This document shows positions 34,225-39,597 of a DNA stretch of 39,597 nucleotides, one piece after another. The notes beneath the pieces are model-generated. The model was given only the letters and a program-made list of their open reading frames with translations, did not search any database and was not told where the DNA came from. The position numbers and the translations under genes are program-made. The stretch's first letter is position 1. Each line of letters begins with the position of its first letter. Origin of the DNA: Candidatus Anammoxibacter sp. (GTDB lineage Bacteria > Planctomycetota > Brocadiia > Brocadiales > Anammoxibacteraceae); assembly GCA_021777105.1 (NCBI GenBank), contig JAIQZQ010000079.1, positions 1-39,597 of the forward strand, in the 5' to 3' direction.

Positions 34225-34674
34225 TTAAAAAATATTGGTTAAATCTTCAGCAATTTCCTCAAAACGGCCCGCGTTTTCGCTGTTAAGGCCGTCCCACACA
34301 CTCTTGTCCCATAGCTCAATCCTGTTCATAACGCCGATAATGGACACATCTTTTTCCAGTTTAGCGTAATCCTTAAGCTTTTGAGGTATCACAATCCTGC
34401 CCTGCTTATCCCATTTTTCAATAGGATGAGCGTTGGAAAAAAAAAGACGCTGGAAATCCCGCGCCTTTTTATTTGTTAATGGAAGTTGTTTCATCCTGTT
34501 GTTGACAAGTTCTTCAAATTGATGCTCAGGGTATAAAGCCAGGCACTGATCCATCCCTATCGTAACGTATAAAAAGGCGCCGTTAGCGTTCACATCTATG
34601 CGTTTGCGCATAATAGACGGAACCGCAATACGATTCTTTTCATCAATAACGCAATTGTATTCGCCTGTAAACAT
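34225..34674 (-). CDS. mraZ: Transcriptional regulator MraZ
   Basis: This 149-residue protein has two SpoVT-AbrB-like swapped-hairpin domains: MFTGEYNCVIDEKNRIAVPS (1-20) and WDKQGRIVIPQKLK (about 87-100). MraZ binds repeats upstream of its own operon and regulates it. Two matching boxes lie 113-128 nt upstream of its start. It opens the dcw operon, as in most bacteria. Confidence 0.95.
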   Translation of the reverse strand: MFTGEYNCVIDEKNRIAVPSIMRKRIDVNANGAFLYVTIGMDQCLALYPEHQFEELVNNRMKQLPLTNKKARDFQRLFFSNAHPIEKWDKQGRIVIPQKLKDYAKLEKDVSIIGVMNRIELWDKSVWDGLNSENAGRFEEIAEDLTNIF

Positions 34675-34786
34675 ATACGATATCTCAATAAAGTGGATGT
34701 TTAGCTAAAATAAAGGATAAATCTTTAAAGCTTCACGGGTTCAATATCACAATATTTTGATACCGCAAATATTGAATTAAAAATAT

Positions 34787-34812
34787 TCCCCATTGCTCCC
34801 CACTTACAACCA
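34787..34812 (-). promoter_or_regulatory. MraZ-box operator repeats
   Basis: On the minus strand TGGGGA occurs at 34802-34797 and again at 34792-34787, exactly 10 bp apart. A degenerate TGG lies one further step upstream (34812). This matches the TGGGN-N5 direct-repeat arrangement known for MraZ operators. They lie just downstream of the promoter, so MraZ binding would be expected to block early transcription. Confidence 0.75.
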
Positions 34813-34823
34813 CAACATGACAA

Positions 34824-34851
34824 AATTTACCCTATTTTGGGATATTGTCAA
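34824..34851 (-). promoter_or_regulatory. dcw operon promoter
   Basis: On the minus strand TTGACA (34851-34846) and TAAATT (34829-34824) are separated by 16 nt, giving a perfect -35 and a 4/6 -10. The predicted start lies immediately before the MraZ boxes and about 140 nt upstream of mraZ. Confidence 0.65.
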
Positions 34852-35424
34852 GTTTAAAATTTAGATGCTCGCCCTATTTGGTTTATTGTAACTTGCATAA
34901 ACAACAATACTTGTGATCAAAGCTTTTAGGAATTACCATATGTAGTACACTGAAAGAGATAAATTTTTTTTAATTTTTTCTTGAAAAAATTTATCAAATA
35001 TGCAGATGAATTTATTTCAAAAACCGCAAAACATAGCGGTTAACGTAACCTGTTATTATTAAAAGAGATACGACTTGCGAATGTTGTATCATATTGCGAA
35101 TAAAGGTGTTACGACAAGACGGGTCTAACCTCTTACAGCACAAGCAGATATGACATTAAGATTTAGAGGGATATTTTCGAGATAATTGACGCGGTATGTT
35201 AACTCCTTACATTTGTTAATGTTTTTACAAACACAGCCAATATTGTTGATTTGCCTTAAACCCTGTAGTTCAGAGATTTACAACTTAAAACAGGCCTGAA
35301 AAATATATTTTTTAATTGGTAATATTTTTTTCAAATCATTAATAATATATTTCGTTTTGATTGACGATATGATTTTTGCGCGCTAAAGCATAGCTAAAAC
35401 ATAAAAGAATAGTATCTATTAAGC
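34852..35424. other. AT-rich intergenic stretch, no gene seen
   Basis: No frame of convincing length or composition is present on either strand. The stretch is AT-rich with T-runs near 34970 and 35310-35330 and short inverted fragments, but nothing I can assign. Confidence 0.5.
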
Positions 35425-35431
35425 ATGAATT

Positions 35432-35537
35432 ACACACCCCGTCCGGCAAGCGGCCCCCCCCTCTTTTTAGAGGGGGTATTAAATCGGGTTTATTTCCACA
35501 AAGTCCCCTCTAATAAGAGGGGATTTAGGGGTGTGTA
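35432..35537. repeat. Hairpin repeat with ACACACCCC/GGGGTGTGT ends
   Basis: The outer inverted ends (35432-35440 and 35528-35536) enclose two C-rich/G-rich hairpins: CCCCCTC-TTTTTA-GAGGGGG (about 35455-35475) and CCCCTCT-AATA-AGAGGGG (35505-35522). This layout is that of a dispersed palindromic repeat. It has no gene. Confidence 0.65.
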
Positions 35538-35804
35538 TAGTCCTGTGAAAGCACGCGGAATAGTTACAAAGATAGCGGCATCCATGCCGGCAAAAATAAT
35601 GCCCATATTTCCGGCAAAACAACATAGAATTGAGAGAGAATAGGCAAAGTTCAGCTCTGAGAGCGTATAGCGAATTGTGGATAAAAACCGCGCGGGTCAA
35701 TGCCGGCTTTCCCCGTCCATTAGACAAATTCAATCTGGTTGCAAATCCCATCCCAGCTTTGTAACCATAAATTCAAGAAGCTCCTGTTTCGCGTTTAAAT
35801 GCAT

Positions 35805-36169
35805 TTAGGGCTCAGAAAGAAATAACTTGCTCTTTTTTGCCTGTAGATTCTTACACATTCATTGTGCGAATTTATCTCTCACATTGTGTTAAATGCCATT
35901 TCTGCCTAAACAAATATTGCAGTGAGATAAAACCTTAAAGGGGAAATTCCAACATCCTCTGCCTGTTGGAGTTAAGGCTTTAGCCTTTTATTCATCATTA
36001 AATTTCAAATATTTTGGGCTGGATTTAGGTTGAATTTGTTCAATCCGGTTGAGTCGAATCCTCAACGCAGCCATAATAGCTGCGTTGAGGATTCGAGGAT
36101 TGAAGATTGGGCGAAGCCGGCCTGAAAATATAGGTAAAAAAGCCCAAGTTATTTCTTTCCTGGCCCTTA
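35805..36169. mobile_element. MITE-like element with about 33-bp terminal inverted repeats
   Basis: The left end (35805-35838, TTAGGGCTCAGAAAGAAATA...) and right end (36136-36169) are inverted copies with a few mismatches. Inside is a perfect 18-bp inverted repeat (36054-36071 and 36079-36096; TCGAATCCTCAACGCAGC). The same end and interior motifs recur at 5553-5697 and 39207-39393. It is about 365 bp with no gene, so it would be mobilised in trans. No clear target-site duplication is seen. Confidence 0.75.
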
Positions 36170-36502
36170 TACAGCCATACATCGAGAATTGCTTCAAAAC
36201 ACCTCAAGGATCGTTGCAAAAATCCGATTTTTCAACGCAATTAAAGGCCGCCGCAAAAAACTCCGTCTCATTTCACTCAAAATTGTAATTCAACTACAAT
36301 CCAAAAATTTAGAAAACTATCAGCCACACGTCTTACAAATTTCAAATTTATTTTAACTTGCAACTTTGATACTACTTTGTTATAACCCTTGTCATATTAA
36401 GTAGTTATACTCACGTCTAATTTTTTTTATTAACAGCAAAATTATAATAATTTATCTGTCTCATAATTTTTTTTTGTTAATCGGCAAAATAACTTTTAAA
36501 GA

Positions 36503-36531
36503 TTGACTATTATCGAATAATAATCAATAAT
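36503..36531 (+). promoter_or_regulatory. Strong sigma70-type promoter for the two-gene membrane cassette
   Basis: TTGACT (36503-36508) and AATAAT (36526-36531) are spaced 17 nt and each match consensus at five of six positions. Just upstream, an AT-rich motif (TAATTTTTTTT.TTAA..GCAAAAT) occurs twice, at about 36418-36443 and 36466-36490, and may act as an UP element or a binding site. Confidence 0.65.
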
Positions 36532-36597
36532 AATTTGAAAACAAATGTTTGGAGCTAAAGATTTGACTATTTATTTGCCGGTATGTTTGGAGTAAGA

Positions 36598-36984
36598 ATG
36601 GACGAATTTTTCACTACTTTGGTCAAAGGTTTCAGTTCTATATATGATCCCGAAATAGCGATATTCGCAATAGGCACAAGCATTATATCGTTAATAATAT
36701 GTTTGCTTGATTGGCTAAATACAAAATTATTCGATTCCAACAGTCTGTTAAAAGTTGGGTATGGAGGTGTTAAGGCTGTTCAATCATTTCTTTTTTGGGG
36801 GTTAGGGGCCGGCATCGCCGCATATATCGGAGGATTGACGGAACTTTTCAACATTCAAAGCATGAATGCTAAAATTATCGTGGGCATCGGATGGCCGACA
36901 GTGCTTCCGCGTTTAATTGAAATGTCGGCAAAAGAAGGTGAACCTGAACAAATAGACCAATCCGACGAGGAGGAACAAACATGA
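36598..36984 (+). CDS. Small polytopic membrane protein, first gene of a two-gene cassette
   Basis: GGAG at 36589-36592 selects the ATG at 36598 over the ATG at 36583, giving 128 residues. Two clear membrane segments (about 20-40, IAIFAIGTSIISLIICLLDWL; and 62-81, VQSFLFWGLGAGIAAYIGGL) and a third weaker one (about 90-105) precede an acidic cytoplasmic tail (EPEQIDQSDEEEQT). I do not recognise the family; size and topology recall holin-like proteins, but there are no phage genes around. Its stop overlaps the next start (ATGA), so both are translated together. Confidence 0.65.
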   Translation: MDEFFTTLVKGFSSIYDPEIAIFAIGTSIISLIICLLDWLNTKLFDSNSLLKVGYGGVKAVQSFLFWGLGAGIAAYIGGLTELFNIQSMNAKIIVGIGWPTVLPRLIEMSAKEGEPEQIDQSDEEEQT

Positions 36985-37397
36985 AATTAGCCAACAGTAT
37001 TCTGGGGTATAGAAAATTTTTTTGTGAAACCGATATCAGGAATCTTATAAGCCGGTCGAAAAACTTTGACATATCTAATGAGTCCCCTGAACAAGCAAAA
37101 AGCCTTTTAATATTTCAAACGTCCAAACAGCAAACTTGGTTGGTATCCTCATCCATTAGGCTATATTGCATATTGGATGATGTAAGAAAATCAAAGTTAA
37201 GTATTCAATGGTCGTTGCCTAAAACCTCTATTGGAAACAATGGCAATTACGACGACGCAATTTCCTGCCGGCAAAAGACTGAGAAAACCGGATATGTTGA
37301 CATCGGATGGCAGCATAAAAATTGGTTATATACAAAACAGTTCTTTATTCAAACGCCAATAAATGAACAAATCAACCAATTAATGAAGAACACTTAA
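36981..37397 (+). CDS. Soluble partner protein of the membrane cassette
   Basis: A 138-residue protein with no signal or membrane segment, overlapping the preceding gene by four bases (ATGA), with GAGGAGG just upstream. A central stretch alternates hydrophobic and polar residues (QQTWLVSSSIRLYCILDD, KLSIQWSLPK), and a WQHKNWLYTKQFF end suggests a small beta-rich, possibly PH/GRAM-like fold. This is inference from pattern only. The family is not recognised. Confidence 0.65.
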   Translation: MKLANSILGYRKFFCETDIRNLISRSKNFDISNESPEQAKSLLIFQTSKQQTWLVSSSIRLYCILDDVRKSKLSIQWSLPKTSIGNNGNYDDAISCRQKTEKTGYVDIGWQHKNWLYTKQFFIQTPINEQINQLMKNT

Positions 37398-37479
37398 CAT
37401 TTCAAGAAGCTCCAGCTTAAAGTTCAAAAATCATTCCAATCTTTAGGCCTTTTTTAACAACTGAATTCGCCCCACGGAC

Positions 37480-37519
37480 ATAATTCTCACTAGAGCAGAC
37501 AAGCTGCTCAGTGTTCATT
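37480..37519. repeat. 40-nt exact repeat with hairpin core
   Basis: It is identical to 15952-15991. The core CACT.GAGCAG-ACAAG-CTGCTCAGTG folds into a 10-bp hairpin with one bulge. Here it stands without the long inverted arms found around the other copy. It lies between the membrane cassette and the mntA gene. Confidence 0.75.
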
Positions 37520-37650
37520 ACAATTATTTGGATTTCCCATAATTTCCTCTTAAGATTTAGTTGACTTACACGACATTTTTTGAAAAGATTAGTTTTACAA
37601 ATCGTATCTATTCAGCTCAAAATCCTTTAAATTTCCCTGAAGGGTGTAAA

Positions 37651-37944
37651 ATGCAATCATTGAATGAAATAAAGCAAAACTTGAACAATAAAAAATCATT
37701 TCTCCGAGATAAGTATAAAATAAACCGGTTGGGTATCTTTGGATCATATGTCAGAGGAGAGCAAAAACAAGAAAGCGATATAGATGTGCTGGTTGAATAT
37801 GAAGAAGCGCCAAGCCTTATTACTTTAATTGAACTGGAAAACTATCTAAGCGAAGCGCTCGGATTAAAAGTTGATTTAGTGACTCGCAAAGGCATTAAAG
37901 ATCAACTCAAAAGCTACATCCTTGGCGAGGTCGAATACCTATGA
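37651..37944 (+). CDS. MntA-like nucleotidyltransferase antitoxin
   Basis: This 97-residue minimal nucleotidyltransferase has the motif GSYVRGEQKQESDIDVLVEY (residues 31-50) with catalytic Asp43 and Asp45. The frame is open from a TTG at 37561, but AAGGG precedes the ATG at 37651, which gives the family's usual length. By family knowledge MntA AMPylates and neutralises the HEPN toxin HepT encoded next to it. Here the hepT gene is cut short, so MntA is effectively orphaned. Its stop overlaps the hepT start (ATGA). Confidence 0.88.
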   Translation: MQSLNEIKQNLNNKKSFLRDKYKINRLGIFGSYVRGEQKQESDIDVLVEYEEAPSLITLIELENYLSEALGLKVDLVTRKGIKDQLKSYILGEVEYL

Positions 37945-38033
37945 ACCAAAGAATTATCACACATTTTCTTGATGATATTTCCGAGGCAATTGGAGCGATA
38001 GAGCGATTCGTACAACAAATAATATATTGGTAA
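37941..38033 (+). pseudogene. Truncated HepT (HEPN) toxin
   Basis: The frame starts at the ATG overlapping the mntA stop and reads MNQRIITHFLDDISEAIGAI followed by ERFVQQ, the normal first helix of HepT. It then runs into a tandem repeat and stops after 30 codons, against roughly 110 in the family. The R-X4-6-H catalytic motif is missing. The truncation point coincides with the left edge of the repeat upstream of the transposase, suggesting insertion or deletion there. Confidence 0.75.
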
Positions 38034-38086
38034 TATATTGAGACAGGCTTAAAATAATATATTGGAATATATTGGGACAGGCTTAA
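38018..38086 (+). repeat. Tandem pair of about 35-bp repeats
   Basis: The unit AATAATATATTGG.AATATA..., ending RGACAGGCTTAA, occurs at 38018-38052 and 38053-38086. Each unit contains two AATATATTG half-repeats. It breaks the hepT gene and lies 85 nt before the REP-associated transposase, so it may mark that gene's mobile unit. Confidence 0.75.
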
Positions 38087-38170
38087 TATGTTGATTTTTG
38101 CTCTGGAATTTTGTAAACTTATGAAATTGTATTTTTACAGCTTAAATTATTACTAAAAGGAGGGGGAGGT

Positions 38171-39097
38171 ATGCCAAGAATTCCGAGAATGGTTGTTAAA
38201 GGGGAGGACGCTATTTACCATGTTATTACTAAAAGCACATTGCCGGGGTATGCTTTGGCCGATGTGGAGAAGGATTATCTGGTTAATCTTATTAAATGGA
38301 TGAGCGGGGTGTTTTTTGTTGAGGTGTTTGGGTATTGCATTATGGGGAACCATTTCCATTTGCTTGTTAAAATGAAAAATGCTGGTGATTATTCGGATGA
38401 TGAGTTGAAAAAGCGGCTTGCGTTGTTTTTCCGCAAGAATGAAAGGGTGGTTGAAGAGGGGCGACTCCCCTATTTTCGGGATAAATTTTCGAATTTGTCG
38501 GAATTTGTAAAGGAGATAAAGCAGAGATTTTCACGGTATTATAATAAGGCGCACAATAGAACAGGCTATTTCTGGGGAGACAGGTTTAAGAGTGTTTTAG
38601 TTCAAAACGGGGATACTTTGATAAATTTGCTTGCTTATATTGATTTGAACCCTGTACGGGCGAATATGGTGGAGAAACCGGAAGACTATAGATGGAGTTC
38701 GATTGGTTATCATGCGCAAACCGGGAACAGGAACAGCTTTTTATCCACTGATTTAGGATTAATGGGATATAACGATATGAATGAAAAGGAGAGGTTTGCT
38801 GATTACAGGGAGTACCTTTATGAAAAAGGCGGTTTGGAGACAGAGAAAGGGGCTTCTATTAATGAGAAAATAGTAGCTAAAGAGCGAAATAAAAACTACG
38901 AATTTACAAGCATTGACAGGCTACGATTCAGGACAAGGTATTTTACGGATAGCGGAATAATAGGGACAAAATCGTTTGTGAACAGTTATTACGATATGTT
39001 TAAGAATAATTTTGGGTCTGAAAAAGTCAAAAGACCAAATAAAGTAAAGGGGCTGGATGGGGTTTATTCACTAAAACGGCTATCAAATAAGACATAA
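38171..39097 (+). CDS. REP-associated tyrosine transposase (Y1, IS200-like)
   Basis: This 308-residue RAYT/TnpA_REP family protein is a single-strand HUH endonuclease. It starts MPRIPRMVVKGEDAIYHVIT, has the His61-Phe-His63 motif in GNHFHLLVKM, and FSRYYNKAHNR with the candidate catalytic Tyr123/124, then FWGDRFKS and YIDLNPVRANMVEKPEDYRWSS. Strong AAAGGAGGGGGAGG precedes the ATG. Such proteins process REP hairpins; a REP-like double palindrome lies at 395-458. The C-terminal 80 residues form the extension usual for longer family members. The gene looks intact. Confidence 0.92.
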   Translation: MPRIPRMVVKGEDAIYHVITKSTLPGYALADVEKDYLVNLIKWMSGVFFVEVFGYCIMGNHFHLLVKMKNAGDYSDDELKKRLALFFRKNERVVEEGRLPYFRDKFSNLSEFVKEIKQRFSRYYNKAHNRTGYFWGDRFKSVLVQNGDTLINLLAYIDLNPVRANMVEKPEDYRWSSIGYHAQTGNRNSFLSTDLGLMGYNDMNEKERFADYREYLYEKGGLETEKGASINEKIVAKERNKNYEFTSIDRLRFRTRYFTDSGIIGTKSFVNSYYDMFKNNFGSEKVKRPNKVKGLDGVYSLKRLSNKT

Positions 39098-39206
39098 AAG
39101 AAAACATTTAATACGCTGATTCAAGGGAAATCTAATTTTGCCGAAACCATATTAACATCGAAACAAATTTATCAAGGAATTCAACTCCCCATTAACAGAA
39201 CCACGT

Positions 39207-39393
39207 TTAAGGCACGGAAAGAAACAATCTTGACTTTTTTGCTGACATCTTCAGGCGATCGTTGCTCAAACTTCAATTGCCGGATCCTCAACGCAGATAT
39301 GGCAACACATCAGGTTGAACTCAATCAGACAGCCTCAAGTTAAACCTAAAACTACAATCAAAAAAGACCGAGTTGTTTCTTTCCGAGCCCTTA
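39207..39393. mobile_element. Short MITE-like element (AAGGGCTCGGAAAGAAA family)
   Basis: Ends 39207-39240 and 39361-39393 are imperfect inverted repeats ending in a run of six T or A on the inner side. The outer right end reads TAAGGGCTCGGAAAGAAACA on the minus strand. The interior shares GATCCTCAACGCAG and a GTTGAACTC block with the other two copies. It is about 187 bp and non-coding. Confidence 0.75.
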
Positions 39394-39490
39394 TATTTAA
39401 TCATTTCTCAACATAAATTCTTTTTAATCCTCTATTGGTTACAATCACGATTTGATTTATACCTAAATTAGGCGATTTTATATTAAAAAT

Positions 39491-39522
39491 AAAAAAGAAT
39501 GGCAAACAGCCATTCTTTTTTT
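39491..39522. terminator. Bidirectional Rho-independent terminator
   Basis: AAAGAATGGC-AAACA-GCCATTCTTT with A- and T-runs on both sides gives a compact hairpin followed by seven T on the plus strand and six T on the minus. It probably ends a transcript from outside the window or from the transposase gene. The rest of 39098-39597 apart from the MITE has no gene. Confidence 0.75.
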
Positions 39523-39597
39523 CAATTTACAGCTTTTATAAACAATATCAGAAGAAAAAAATTACAAAAAAAAGAGAGCTCGGTGTAAAAATACATT

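Noticed and set aside
35425..35751. Frames of 72 and 90 codons near the ACACACCCC repeat
   Set aside because: They consist mostly of the palindromic repeat, and no translation signals fit.

Overview
The window is about 39.6 kb of AT-rich bacterial chromosome. It combines a conserved cell-wall and division (dcw) operon with gene-poor DNA full of repeats and decayed genes. The MurE homologue carries the DNPR motif of meso-diaminopimelate-adding enzymes, and many proteins have Sec signals, which suggests a diderm (Gram-negative type) bacterium. I cannot fix the phylum; the repeat-rich style and mixed gene content would suit an uncultivated candidate lineage.

Layout. Positions 1-6460 are accessory: two eroded tails of the same AAA/DUF4143 ATPase, a REP-like palindrome, a secreted protein with two LamG domains fused to a cutinase/PETase-type polyester hydrolase domain (799-3057, minus), an Rpn/PD-(D/E)XK nuclease, MITE-like elements, and a non-coding sequence of about 490 bp present twice (3336-3824 and 5974-6463). 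Positions 7125-14975 hold one giant SpvB/TcdB/RHS protein with a Sec signal and a DUF4329 (JAB-like) C-terminal domain. It is followed by an orphan HI1420-type antitoxin with a disturbed helix-turn-helix, an unknown small gene and a 200-bp inverted-repeat element. A GT39 (ArnT-like) glycosyltransferase, a small unknown protein and tRNA-Leu(CAG) come next.

The dcw operon runs on the minus strand from 34851 down to about 19034: promoter and MraZ boxes, mraZ, rsmH, ftsL, ftsI, two unknown small genes, a structured hairpin, a small membrane protein, murE, another small membrane protein, murF, mraY, ftsW, murG, murC, ddl, ftsQ and an unknown 78-aa gene. Together these encode MurNAc-peptide synthesis (MurC, E, F, Ddl), lipid I/II formation (MraY, MurG), septal polymerisation and crosslinking (FtsW, FtsI) and the FtsQ/L scaffold. 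murD, murB, ftsA and ftsZ are absent from the cluster.

The right end (35400-39597) is again accessory: hairpin repeats, two more MITE copies, a two-gene membrane/soluble cassette behind a good promoter, an MntA nucleotidyltransferase with a truncated HepT toxin, and a REP-associated tyrosine transposase.

The most notable item is the LamG-LamG-polyester hydrolase. It keeps the catalytic triad and the active-site disulfide plus extended loop that I recall as typical of IsPETase-like (type II) enzymes, but has Arg where those enzymes have the substrate-stacking Trp and has lost one cysteine of the C-terminal disulfide.
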